Assembly (NCBI RefSeq): GCF_009728935.1
Contig: NZ_CP034235.1
Coordinates: 3,448,001-3,512,000 of the forward strand
Source: Paenibacillus psychroresistens
Lineage (GTDB): Bacteria > Bacillota > Bacilli > Paenibacillales > NBRC-103111
Reading direction: 5' to 3'
DNA length: 64,000 nucleotides
Made by a program: the position numbers and the translations under genes. Shown piece after piece: positions 53,916 through 62,427 of the stretch. The notes beneath the pieces were generated by a model. It did no database searches, was not told the origin of the DNA, and saw nothing but the letters and a program-made list of their open reading frames with translations. Position 1 is the first letter of the stretch, and each line of letters opens with the position of its first letter.

Positions 53916-55286
53916 ATGGCGTTTGAAGGTTTAGCAAGTCGCTTGCAAAACGTGTTCAGTAAGCTCAAAGGAAAAGGCAGACTATCCGAAGAAGATGTCA
54001 ATGAAGCTCTGAGAGAGGTGCGTCTAGCCTTACTAGAAGCCGATGTGAACTTTAAGGTAGTCAAGGATTTTATCGCCAAAATTAGAGAAAAAGCTGTTGG
54101 TCTAGATGTCACGAAGAGTTTTACACCTGGCATGCTTGTGATCGATATTGTTAATAAAGAGCTAACCGCCTTAATGGGTGAAACTCAAAGCAAGCTAGCA
54201 CGCTCGAATAAACCGCCAACGGTTATTATGATGGTTGGTTTGCAGGGAGCTGGTAAAACAACCACAACTGGGAAGTTAGCCAAATTGCTCCAAAAGCAAA
54301 ATCATCGTCCTTTGCTAGTTGCAGGTGATATTTATCGTCCCGCTGCGATCAAACAATTGCAGGTGCTCGGTGAGCAAATCAAAGTTCCTGTCTTTACATT
54401 GGGAGATCAAGTAAGTCCAGTTGCGATTGCAAAAGCCGGATTACAGCATGCTAAAGACAATGGTCACGATTATTTAATCATTGATACAGCAGGTCGACTA
54501 CATATTGATGAAGAGCTTATGGAAGAATTGGCTAATATTCGCAAAGAAGTGGATCCAGATGAAATTCTACTGGTGATCGATGCGATGACGGGTCAGGATG
54601 CCGTAAATGTAGCGGATAACTTTAATAAACAATTGGAATTAACCGGTGTAATTCTTACAAAGCTAGACGGTGATACACGTGGTGGTGCGGCTTTATCGGT
54701 AAGAGCTGTAACAGGCTGTCCGATTAAGTTTGTTGCTACGGGTGAGAAAGTCGACGCTTTGGAGCCGTTTTATCCAGATCGGATGGCTTCGCGGATTCTT
54801 GGCATGGGTGATATGCTGTCGCTGATTGAAAAAGCACAGGAGAATATCGATGCAGATAAAGCGAAGGAACTCGAGCTTAAAATGCGCAACAACGAGTTTA
54901 CTTTTGAGGATTTCTTAGAGCAGCTTGAGCAGGTTAAGAAGCTAGGGCCATTGGATCAGTTATTGGATATGATGCCTGGCATGAATAAGCTCAAGGGTGC
55001 TAAGGATTTGAAGGTTGACGATAAACAAATGGCCCGCACTGTAGCTATTGTGAAATCGATGACGACTCAAGAGAAACGCAAGCCCGAAATTCTCAATGCA
55101 AGCCGTCGTAAACGTTTGGCTTTAGGCAGCGGAACGTCGGTTCAGGAAGTCAATCGCTTGATTAAGCAATTTGACGATATGCGCAAGATGATGAAGCAAT
55201 TCTCAGGCATGATGGGCTCAGGCGGCAAAGGTATGAAAGGCTTGAAGGGCAAGCTTGGCAAAGGGATGAAGTTTCCTTTTGGCTGA
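53916..55286 (+). CDS. ffh: signal recognition particle protein Ffh
   Basis: A 456-residue SRP54. NG domain: GLQGAGKTTTTGKLA, DIYRPAAIKQL, DTAGRLH, TKLDGDTRGG. The C-terminal M domain is Met-rich (MPGMNKLKG, RKMMKQFSGMMGSGGKGMKG), binding signal peptides and 4.5S/scRNA. Start ATG behind CGGAGGTGAACGATT. Confidence 0.97.
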   Translation: MAFEGLASRLQNVFSKLKGKGRLSEEDVNEALREVRLALLEADVNFKVVKDFIAKIREKAVGLDVTKSFTPGMLVIDIVNKELTALMGETQSKLARSNKPPTVIMMVGLQGAGKTTTTGKLAKLLQKQNHRPLLVAGDIYRPAAIKQLQVLGEQIKVPVFTLGDQVSPVAIAKAGLQHAKDNGHDYLIIDTAGRLHIDEELMEELANIRKEVDPDEILLVIDAMTGQDAVNVADNFNKQLELTGVILTKLDGDTRGGAALSVRAVTGCPIKFVATGEKVDALEPFYPDRMASRILGMGDMLSLIEKAQENIDADKAKELELKMRNNEFTFEDFLEQLEQVKKLGPLDQLLDMMPGMNKLKGAKDLKVDDKQMARTVAIVKSMTTQEKRKPEILNASRRKRLALGSGTSVQEVNRLIKQFDDMRKMMKQFSGMMGSGGKGMKGLKGKLGKGMKFPFG

Positions 55287-55312
55287 TGCTTAACATAGAA
55301 AAATATAAGAAA

Positions 55313-55377
55313 GTATAGGTATCTTCCTATACAGATGTTATATTTCCGGACAAACGCATTACTTTCTTTCAGAAAGT
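55313..55377 (+). promoter_or_regulatory. hairpins in the ffh-rpsP interval
   Basis: GTATAGG/CCTATAC (55313-55332) and ACTTTC/GAAAGT (55361-55377) are two small hairpins before rpsP. They lack T runs and may be leader or processing structures. Confidence 0.35.
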
Positions 55378-55426
55378 GGCATAGCCGGTTATCCTTGGGT
55401 TTATTATTTTAAGGAGGTGAAAATTC

Positions 55427-55699
55427 ATGGCAGTTCGTATCCGTTTAAAACGTATTGGTGCACACAAATCTCCATTTTACCGTTTGGTCGTTTCCGATTC
55501 CCGTTCTCCGCGTGATGGTCGTTTTATCCAAGAGATCGGTACTTATAACCCGTTAACAAAACCAGCTACGGTTAACATCGACGAAGAGCAAGCACTTAAG
55601 TGGTTGCAAACAGGTGCTCAAGCATCTGATACCGTTCGTAGTCTATTCAGCAAAGCCGGCATCATGACCAAATTTCACGAGCTTAAACTACAGAAGTAA
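55427..55699 (+). CDS. rpsP: 30S ribosomal protein S16
   Basis: A 90-residue bS16. [26 protein letters not shown] and [13 protein letters not shown] are diagnostic. Start ATG behind AAGGAGGTGAAAATTC. Same operon position as in B. subtilis, before ylqC. Confidence 0.97.
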   Translation: MAVRIRLKRIGAHKSPFYRLVVSDSRSPRDGRFIQEIGTYNPLTKPATVNIDEEQALKWLQTGAQASDTVRSLFSKAGIMTKFHELKLQK

Positions 55700-55723
55700 T
55701 TCTGTTGCAGTCGGGAGGGTATC

Positions 55724-55954
55724 ATGAAGGATCTAATAACCGTTATCGCGAAGGCGTTGGTTGATCATCCGGAAGATGTGCGTGTGAATGTTGTTGAGGA
55801 TGCCAATGCTACCATTTATGAATTGTCTGTTCATTCTACCGATATTGGTAAAGTGATCGGCAAGCAGGGTCGTATTGCCAAAGCGCTTCGCACCGTCGTT
55901 ACATCAGCAGCAGTGAAAGAAAACAAACGCGTTTCAGTGGAAATAGTCTCTTAG
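55724..55954 (+). CDS. khpA: KhpA, KH-domain RNA-binding protein
   Basis: A 76-residue KH protein (YlqC). The GxxG-type loop GKVIGKQGRIAKALR is clear. KhpA works with KhpB in RNA regulation of cell elongation and division in Firmicutes. Followed by an intrinsic terminator at 55961. Confidence 0.94.
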   Translation: MKDLITVIAKALVDHPEDVRVNVVEDANATIYELSVHSTDIGKVIGKQGRIAKALRTVVTSAAVKENKRVSVEIVS

Positions 55955-55960
55955 ACGTAC

Positions 55961-55990
55961 AAAAAGGGCGGGATTATCCTAGCCCTTTTT
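55961..55990 (+). terminator. intrinsic terminator after khpA
   Basis: AAAAAGGGC (55961-55969) pairs with GCCCTTTTT (55982-55990). Confidence 0.82.
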
Positions 55991-56027
55991 ACTGTATAAC
56001 AACACCATTTTTAATCGGAGGTTACCC

Positions 56028-56549
56028 ATGGGTGAAGCCATGTATAATGTGGGGAAGATCGTGAATACGCAAGGAATTAAAGGCGAGCTCAAGGTGCTGC
56101 TGCAGACAGATTTTCCGGAAACTCGGTTTCAAAAAGGCAATAAGCTCATCATGGTGGATCCTGATAAAAAGACGGAAATGATCGTCGAAGTCGAGTCTGG
56201 GCGTTTGCAAAAAAACGTATATATTGTCAAATTTGTCGGCTTTACTGACATTAATGTTGTGGAAAAGTATAAGGGCTGGATGCTTAAAGTCCGTGCTTCA
56301 GATTTACTTGAACTTGAAGACGACCAGTATTATTATCATGAAATTATTGGCTGTAGTGTCGTAACAGAGGATGGCGAGACGCTGGGGACTGTTACGGATA
56401 TTCTAACGCCTGGAGCAAATGATGTATGGGTGGTTACACGACCTGTCGGTAAGCCTGTACTTCTGCCTGTTATAGATGATGTTGTATTGAAGGTTGATAT
56501 CGCTGCCAAACAAATTCTCGTTTATATCATGGAAGGTTTGATCGATTGA
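56028..56549 (+). CDS. rimM: 16S rRNA processing protein RimM
   Basis: A 173-residue 30S maturation factor. [25 protein letters not shown] at the N-terminus and the PRC-barrel part ([35 protein letters not shown]) are diagnostic. Start ATG 56028 behind CGGAGGTTACCC. Its stop overlaps the trmD start. Confidence 0.95.
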   Translation: MGEAMYNVGKIVNTQGIKGELKVLLQTDFPETRFQKGNKLIMVDPDKKTEMIVEVESGRLQKNVYIVKFVGFTDINVVEKYKGWMLKVRASDLLELEDDQYYYHEIIGCSVVTEDGETLGTVTDILTPGANDVWVVTRPVGKPVLLPVIDDVVLKVDIAAKQILVYIMEGLID

Positions 56550-57295
56550 TGCGGATGGATGTGCTTACCTTATTCCCAGCTATGTTCGAAGAGGTATTTG
56601 CGGCGAGCATTCTTGGCAAAGCAAAAGAAAAGGGCATTGTTTCGTTGCAAGCGATTAATTTTCGTGATTATTCGAATAATAAACATAATACTGTAGATGA
56701 TGCCCCATTTGGCGGAGGCGGCGGGATGGTGCTGAAAGCTGAGCCGATCTTTGCTGCTGTTGAAGCTTTAATTTCAGAAGGTGCGGCAAAGCCTAGGGTA
56801 GTCCTCATGTGTCCACAAGGGGAGCCTTACACGCAGCGAAAAGCAGAGGAATTATCACAGGAGTCCCACCTGATCTTTATTTGCGGGCATTATGAAGGCT
56901 TTGACGAACGAATTCGTGAGCATCTGGTAACGGATGAAATCTCAATTGGGGATTATGTACTTACAGGCGGAGAACTGGCTGCTATGGTCGTTATTGATAG
57001 CGTAGCGCGTTTACTGCCAGGAGTACTTGGCAATGAGATGTCTGCAGTTACGGATTCTTTTAGTACAGGACTGTTGGAATACCCGCATTATACGCGTCCT
57101 GCTAAATTTCGCGAGTGGGAGGTTCCGGATGTGCTGATTTCCGGTCACCATATCAATGTGGCAAATTGGCGGCGCAAGCAATCGCTTCGTCGTACCTGGC
57201 AGCGCCGTCCCGAGCTATTGACCCATGTTGAGCTGACAAAAGAAGAGCGTCAATGGATCCAAGCTTGGGAGCGAAATCCCGCGGATTCAATCTAA
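56549..57295 (+). CDS. trmD: tRNA (guanine37-N1)-methyltransferase TrmD
   Basis: A 248-residue SPOUT methyltransferase that prevents frameshifting. The knot region with [11 protein letters not shown] and [18 protein letters not shown], and the conserved start [10 protein letters not shown], are clear. The ATG at 56549 overlaps the rimM stop (TGATG). Next gene is rplS, as in most Bacillales. Confidence 0.95.
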   Translation: MRMDVLTLFPAMFEEVFAASILGKAKEKGIVSLQAINFRDYSNNKHNTVDDAPFGGGGGMVLKAEPIFAAVEALISEGAAKPRVVLMCPQGEPYTQRKAEELSQESHLIFICGHYEGFDERIREHLVTDEISIGDYVLTGGELAAMVVIDSVARLLPGVLGNEMSAVTDSFSTGLLEYPHYTRPAKFREWEVPDVLISGHHINVANWRRKQSLRRTWQRRPELLTHVELTKEERQWIQAWERNPADSI

Positions 57296-57442
57296 TTAGA
57301 AGTTTCTATTGTTTTTCATAGGGCTCTATGGTAACATTAGTCTGTTGTGAATTTTTGTTTAATCTGGTGGTCCGCTTCGCATTACAACTATGTGAGACTT
57401 TATAACGGCGAAAGAACACCTGAGTGGAAGGAGGAAGTCCAA
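57296..57442 (+). promoter_or_regulatory. rplS upstream region, possible L19 leader
   Basis: 147 bases between trmD and rplS have no convincing gene. A Rfam L19 leader is known at this place in some Firmicutes. I see no clear structured core here, so the assignment is only positional. Confidence 0.2.
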
Positions 57443-57784
57443 ATGAGTTTAATTCAAGAGATTACTAAAGAACAATTGCGTTCCGATCTTCCAAGTTTTC
57501 GCCCCGGCGATACATTGAAGGTATATGTAAAGGTTATCGAGGGAACTCGTGAGCGGATTCAGTTATTCGAGGGTGTTGTTATTAAACGCCACGGTACTGG
57601 GATCAGCAAAACATTTACAGTACGCAAAATATCGTACGGTGTTGGCGTGGAAAGAACATTCCCATTGCATTCACCAAAACTAGACAAAATCGATGTAGCT
57701 CGTCGCGGTAAAGTACGTCGTGCTAAACTTTACTACTTACGTGAACTTCGCGGTAAGAAAGCAAGAATCAAAGAAATTCGATAG
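57443..57784 (+). CDS. rplS: 50S ribosomal protein L19
   Basis: A 113-residue bL19. The start at ATG 57443 follows GGAAGGAGGAAGTCCAA and gives [19 protein letters not shown]; upstream in-frame sequence is leader. [41 protein letters not shown] match the family. Terminator at 57794. Confidence 0.96.
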   Translation: MSLIQEITKEQLRSDLPSFRPGDTLKVYVKVIEGTRERIQLFEGVVIKRHGTGISKTFTVRKISYGVGVERTFPLHSPKLDKIDVARRGKVRRAKLYYLRELRGKKARIKEIR

Positions 57785-57793
57785 TTTTAACGG

Positions 57794-57817
57794 GGAGCTT
57801 GGAAGCAAGCTCCTTTT
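57794..57817 (+). terminator. intrinsic terminator after rplS
   Basis: GGAGCTTG (57794-57801) pairs with CAAGCTCC (57806-57813), followed by TTTT. Confidence 0.75.
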
Positions 57818-57850
57818 CGTATTTTTAGTGATATAAGGAAGGTGTACCGA

Positions 57851-58423
57851 ATGGAGCAAGATGACATTGTAGAGCAGCCAGTGCGTGCAAAAAGTGAAGT
57901 TTGGGAATGGATTAAAGCCTTGGTTATAGCAGGATTACTGGTTGTCGTGATTCGCACGTTTATTTTTGCACCATTTATTGTGGACGGTCCTTCCATGCAA
58001 CCTAATTTCTACACAGGTGAACGATTAATTGTTAATGAGATCATATACACGATTCGTAAACCTAAGCATGGCGAAGTTATAGTGTTTCATGCACCAGAAG
58101 GAAAAGATTATATCAAACGAGTAATTGCTTTACCGGGTGAAAAAGTTAAAGTTGAGAACAATAAAGTGTATGTGAACGGTAAGGAATTGGATGAAGATTA
58201 TGTTCGTGAAGCTGTTAAGGAAGCTGCTGACCGTGGAGAAATTTACAATTCTCCTGATTATGCTGAGCAAACTGTACCTGAAGGCACCTTTTTTGCAATG
58301 GGTGACAACCGTCCCCAAAGCCACGATGGTCGTGCTATTGGACCACAACCGTTTTCTAAAATTGTCGGTAGAGCGGATTTCATTTTCTGGCCGCTGAAAC
58401 AAATAAAATTTGTGCATCATTAG
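57851..58423 (+). CDS. lepB: signal peptidase I
   Basis: A 190-residue type I signal peptidase. One N-terminal transmembrane segment (about 22-40), catalytic Ser48 (DGPSMQP) and Lys89 (YIKRVIALPGEKV), and GDNRPQSHDGR late in the protein. Start ATG 57851 behind AAGGAAGGTGTACCGA. It releases secreted proteins such as the nuclease and works downstream of Ffh/FtsY targeting. rbgA follows 16 bases later. Confidence 0.95.
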   Translation: MEQDDIVEQPVRAKSEVWEWIKALVIAGLLVVVIRTFIFAPFIVDGPSMQPNFYTGERLIVNEIIYTIRKPKHGEVIVFHAPEGKDYIKRVIALPGEKVKVENNKVYVNGKELDEDYVREAVKEAADRGEIYNSPDYAEQTVPEGTFFAMGDNRPQSHDGRAIGPQPFSKIVGRADFIFWPLKQIKFVHH

Positions 58424-58439
58424 ACTTTGAGGTGAAAGT

Positions 58440-59300
58440 ATGACCATTCAATGGTTCCCCGGCCATATGACTAAAGCGCGGCGGCAAATCGAAGAAAAGC
58501 TTAAGCTGATCGATGTCGTGATCGAATTATTGGACGCGAGAATACCGATGTCCAGCCGTAATCCGATGATTGACGAGATTCTTAAGGGAAAACCGCGCTT
58601 AGTGCTTTTGAATAAAGCGGATTTGGCTGATCCGGGAGTGACTGCTGCTTGGGTCGCTTATTTCAAAGAAAGAGGACTGGACGCATTGCCCATTGATGCA
58701 GTATCCGGAAATCAGGTAAGAGAAATTGCTCCACGCTGTAAAGAGTTATTCAAGGATAAGATTGCAACTCAAATCCGTAAAGGCATCAACCCGCGTGCGG
58801 TTCGCGCCTTAATCGTCGGAATACCGAATGTGGGAAAATCGACGCTGACGAATCGTTTAGCCGGTAAGAAAATTGCAGCTACTGGAGATCGTCCAGGTGT
58901 TACCAAAGGCCAGCAATGGATTAAGATGGGTACGGAAATGGAACTGCTTGATACTCCAGGAATACTCTGGCCGAAATTCGAGGATCAGAATGTAGGAATG
59001 CGGCTTGCAGCTACAGGTGCCATCAAGGAAGTACTTTTGAATGCCGATGAGATTGCTTTTTTTACGATTCGCTATTTAGCCGAGCATTATAAAGGTCAGC
59101 TAATGGAGCGGTTTAACATGGAATCTATACCAACGGATTTATCAGATCCCAATGAAATTGTGAAAATTATGGAAGTTATCGGACGTAAAAGAGGAATCAT
59201 CCAAAGTGGTGGAAGAGTTGACTTGGATAAGACATCCATGGTCATTCTCAGAGAACTGCGTGCAGGTAAGATGGGGCGGATCAGTTTAGAAGCTCCATAA
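58440..59300 (+). CDS. rbgA: ribosome biogenesis GTPase RbgA (YlqF)
   Basis: A 286-residue circularly permuted GTPase that completes 50S assembly. G motifs appear in permuted order: NKADLAD (G4), then GIPNVGKST (G1) and DTPG (G3). [15 protein letters not shown] at the N-terminus is diagnostic. Start ATG behind TTTGAGGTGAAAGT. In B. subtilis rnhB comes next; here aroA and lysR intervene. Confidence 0.95.
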   Translation: MTIQWFPGHMTKARRQIEEKLKLIDVVIELLDARIPMSSRNPMIDEILKGKPRLVLLNKADLADPGVTAAWVAYFKERGLDALPIDAVSGNQVREIAPRCKELFKDKIATQIRKGINPRAVRALIVGIPNVGKSTLTNRLAGKKIAATGDRPGVTKGQQWIKMGTEMELLDTPGILWPKFEDQNVGMRLAATGAIKEVLLNADEIAFFTIRYLAEHYKGQLMERFNMESIPTDLSDPNEIVKIMEVIGRKRGIIQSGGRVDLDKTSMVILRELRAGKMGRISLEAP

Positions 59301-59315
59301 TACGCTATACTAAAT

Positions 59316-59351
59316 AAAGCCACCTTATCCTAATTAGATAAAGTGGCTTTT
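59316..59351. terminator. bidirectional intrinsic terminator
   Basis: AAAGCCACCTTATC pairs with GATAAAGTGGCTTT around CTAATTA. It separates rbgA from the convergent aroA. Confidence 0.78.
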
Positions 59352-59368
59352 GTGCATTTGTATGACTG

Positions 59369-60724
59369 TTATATTAATTCTATCACAACGCCGAGAGTGG
59401 ATAATCGATCCCAGTAGTCGGAGCACGTTTTGGAAACACAGCTTGGATTCAGAGTGCTGATTCCCGCCACCTTACTTCCAATTAGGGCTAGCGCCATAGC
59501 CATGCGATGATCATCGTGCGGATTTAATTGTGCAGCTTTAGGTAAGCCAGGATAGACGGTAAATCCATCCATATGCTCGTCTACTTGAATACTTAATTTG
59601 CGAAGCTCGTTGCAAATGGCTGCAATTCGATCACATTCGTGGTGGCGAATATGCTCAATACCTAAGAGTGTAATTGGCCCATCAGCAAAAATAGCTAATA
59701 CAGCTAGAGTAAGAGCTTGGTCAGACCAACGTTGCATATTGAGGGTGAAGCCACCTTTTAGATTAGAGGTGCCACATACTTCAATATAATTTTCACCCAA
59801 ATTAATTGTACAGCCCATGACTTCCAAGACATTTAATAGCTCGATATCAGGCTGACGTGTTTTGGAGTGAATACCATCTACCCTAATACGCCCGTTGGTA
59901 AGTGCAGCAAGCGCCCAAAAGTAACCGCACGTCGATACATCGGGTTCAAGCTTAATATTCTGCGCTTTGTATTTCTGAGGTCTTATTAGAATTGAACTCC
60001 CGTTGTCACTCCATGATGATGGAACTCCAAACGCTCGCATCATTTCTAGGGTTAATTCGACATAATCAGGCTGAACGATAGAACCCTCCATTTTTATAGT
60101 GATTGCTTCCTCAGCATAGGGAGCGGCTAGCAAAAGCCCACTAATAAACTGACTGGATACGGAACCGGCAAGAGATACAAGCCCACCCATAAGACCATTT
60201 GCATGAAGCGTTAAGGGAAGGAAGCCGCTGTTAGCATCATATTGAATAACTGCACCTAAGCTAGTTAGAGCATCAAGAAGTGGAGCAAGAGGACGTTCAT
60301 GCATTCGATTACTTCCTTTTAGATGCCAAACTCCACGACCAATCGCCAGAGCTCCCGGTAAAAAACGAGCAATCGTTCCTGCAGCGCCTACATACAATTC
60401 AATTCCCTGTAAGGTCCATTCGCCTCGATTGCCTTCAACAATCGCGATCTCCCTATCTACCTGAATCTTGATCCCAAGCTGAGTTAAATTGTGTATACAC
60501 CAATAGGAATCGTCGCTTTTGAGAATTCCCTCCAAGCGAGAGGTCCCAACTGCTAAAGCAGCCATAATTAAGGCGCGGTTGGTCAAGCTTTTACTGCCTG
60601 GCATGGTAATTGTACCTTGCACTGGACTTGCAGATGGGCTAATTCGAACAGCTTGTTTATCGATGTAGTTAGACCAAGGGGATTGTGCTTCCTTTTCTGG
60701 TTCGTGCTGGTTTACTGTGTTCAT
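59369..60724 (-). CDS. aroA: 3-phosphoshikimate 1-carboxyvinyltransferase (EPSP synthase)
   Basis: A 451-residue EPSP synthase of the shikimate pathway, making EPSP from shikimate-3-phosphate and PEP. PGSKSLTNRAL (Lys45), a substrate loop VGAAGTIARFLP (113-117 is GAAGT), QRWSDQALTLAVLAIFADGP, RHHECDRIAAICNEL and DDHRMAMALALIG are recognisable. The loop differs from the common GNAGTAxRP. The start at 60724 follows AAAGGGTGACCGAA; a longer start at 60742 lacks a good site. It is divergent from lysR, an unusual place for aroA. Confidence 0.9.
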   Translation of the reverse strand: MNTVNQHEPEKEAQSPWSNYIDKQAVRISPSASPVQGTITMPGSKSLTNRALIMAALAVGTSRLEGILKSDDSYWCIHNLTQLGIKIQVDREIAIVEGNRGEWTLQGIELYVGAAGTIARFLPGALAIGRGVWHLKGSNRMHERPLAPLLDALTSLGAVIQYDANSGFLPLTLHANGLMGGLVSLAGSVSSQFISGLLLAAPYAEEAITIKMEGSIVQPDYVELTLEMMRAFGVPSSWSDNGSSILIRPQKYKAQNIKLEPDVSTCGYFWALAALTNGRIRVDGIHSKTRQPDIELLNVLEVMGCTINLGENYIEVCGTSNLKGGFTLNMQRWSDQALTLAVLAIFADGPITLLGIEHIRHHECDRIAAICNELRKLSIQVDEHMDGFTVYPGLPKAAQLNPHDDHRMAMALALIGSKVAGISTLNPSCVSKTCSDYWDRLSTLGVVIELI

Positions 60725-60831
60725 TTCGGTCACCCTTTCCATTGTTTATCTCTCTTAATTTGATTATAATGAAAAAAAAGAAATAGATATAATTGGAATA
60801 TTGATGCTTTGTCATAGAGGTGGTTTATCAC

Positions 60832-61746
60832 ATGTTTAACTTAGAGTGGTATCGAATTTTTCTACATACTGCTAAAACAGGAAATTTTACAAGGGCTGCA
60901 CAGGAGTTATTCATCACTCAGCCATCGATTAGTTATGCAATCAAGCAAATGGAGCAAGCACTTGGTTTAAAGCTATTTAATCGTAATTCGAAAGGAGTAG
61001 AATTAACGGCCGAAGGTCAAGCACTTTTAGAATATGTTGAAAAATCCTTTCTCTTGTTGGATGAAGGGGAGAAGAAGCTGCTGGATCTTAAGCAATTTAA
61101 TGGCGGAGAACTGCGTGTAGGTGCCAGTGATTCTGTATTTAAACATTTAATGCTACCTGTATTGGATCAATTCCATCAAGAATTTCCTGCTATTCGCATT
61201 CGCTTATCTCACGGCAAAACTAGTGAAATTGCACAACGCCTTAAGGATGGTCTGATAGATTGTGGAGTTGTTCATCTGCCGCTAGCGGATCCACAACTTG
61301 ATGTACGTCTGCTTACGCAAACGCAAGATTGTTTCGTGGTTGGCGAAGCTTATCGTGAGCTTGCTAAAGGCCATCTGACAGCCGTTAAGCTAAGTGAATT
61401 ACCTCTGCTCTGCTTATCACAAGGTAGCAGTACCCGTCTTTTTATGGAATGGTGGTTCTTGGCGCAAGGGATCACAGTAGAGGTAGATATCGAGCTTGGC
61501 AGTATTGATTTACTCATAGAATTGGCTAAACGTGGCTTTGGAGCAGCCTTTATCTCAAGGTCATTTGTGAGTGATGAACTAAAAAACGGCAGTTTATTCG
61601 AAATCCATACAAAAGAACCAATCCCCACACGAGGTATTGGAATAGCTGTACGGAAAAGTATTACGTTACCTTTGATTACGACAAAATTTATCGATATGCT
61701 TGTTTTAATGCCTGAATCTATGTACTCAGAAACTATTAATCTATGA
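60832..61746 (+). CDS. LysR-family transcriptional regulator
   Basis: A 304-residue LysR regulator. N-terminal winged helix: FLHTAKTGNFTRAAQELFITQPSISYAIKQMEQALG. The effector domain starts around residue 90 (GELRVGASDSVFKHLMLPVL). Start ATG 60832 behind AGAGGTGG. It is divergent from aroA, so it may control aroA in response to a shikimate or aromatic effector; a T-N11-A site was not securely identified. rnhB follows in the same direction, 13 bases away. Confidence 0.88.
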   Translation: MFNLEWYRIFLHTAKTGNFTRAAQELFITQPSISYAIKQMEQALGLKLFNRNSKGVELTAEGQALLEYVEKSFLLLDEGEKKLLDLKQFNGGELRVGASDSVFKHLMLPVLDQFHQEFPAIRIRLSHGKTSEIAQRLKDGLIDCGVVHLPLADPQLDVRLLTQTQDCFVVGEAYRELAKGHLTAVKLSELPLLCLSQGSSTRLFMEWWFLAQGITVEVDIELGSIDLLIELAKRGFGAAFISRSFVSDELKNGSLFEIHTKEPIPTRGIGIAVRKSITLPLITTKFIDMLVLMPESMYSETINL

Positions 61747-61759
61747 ATGGAGTGTTAGC

Positions 61760-62368
61760 ATGCTGCAATTTGAACAAGAGCTATGGGACAAGCAAATCCA
61801 ATACATAGCAGGCATAGATGAGGTAGGGCGAGGTTGTTTATTTGGTGATGTTGTGGCTGCGGCAGTTATTTTGCCTATTGGACTGGTGATAGAGGGGATT
61901 AATGATTCGAAAAAATTATCTGAGAAAAAACGAGATTTATTATATGACATTATTCGGGATCAAGCATTAGCTATTGGAGTGGGGATTGTCGATTGCATAA
62001 CGGTAGACCAAATTAATATTAAACAAGCGGCAAGACTGGCAATGAGGCAAGCATTGGAGCAATTGACCATACAGCCTGAATACTTGCTGGTTGATGCGGA
62101 AAAAGTAGACAGCTCGATTCCTCAAAAAGCGATAATTCATGGTGACGCATTAAGTCAATCTATAGCGGCAGCCTCCATAATAGCGAAAGTCACTCGTGAT
62201 CGTATGTGTCTGGAGTGGGATAGACAGCACCCGGTTTATGGAATAGCCTTACATAAAGGCTATGCCACCAAGCTGCATCGTGAGCGTATTTTGATGCATG
62301 GGCCTTCAGCTTTACACCGACTAACTTTTCTGAAAAAACTGCTAAATCTTCAACAGGAATTATTTTAA
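61760..62368 (+). CDS. rnhB: ribonuclease HII
   Basis: A 202-residue RNase HII that removes RNA primers and single ribonucleotides. GIDEVGRG (Asp20, Glu21) is present; the next part reads CLFGDVVAAAV instead of the usual PLAGPVVAAAV. LLVDAEKVD and AAASIIAKVTRDR supply other active-site residues. Start ATG behind GGAGTGTTAGC. Probably active, with a slightly unusual N-terminal loop. Confidence 0.9.
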   Translation: MLQFEQELWDKQIQYIAGIDEVGRGCLFGDVVAAAVILPIGLVIEGINDSKKLSEKKRDLLYDIIRDQALAIGVGIVDCITVDQINIKQAARLAMRQALEQLTIQPEYLLVDAEKVDSSIPQKAIIHGDALSQSIAAASIIAKVTRDRMCLEWDRQHPVYGIALHKGYATKLHRERILMHGPSALHRLTFLKKLLNLQQELF

Positions 62369-62427
62369 TATTAAAAATTAAGTCGGATGCCGATATACTA
62401 TACATGATGAAGTAAGGAGGCGTTACA

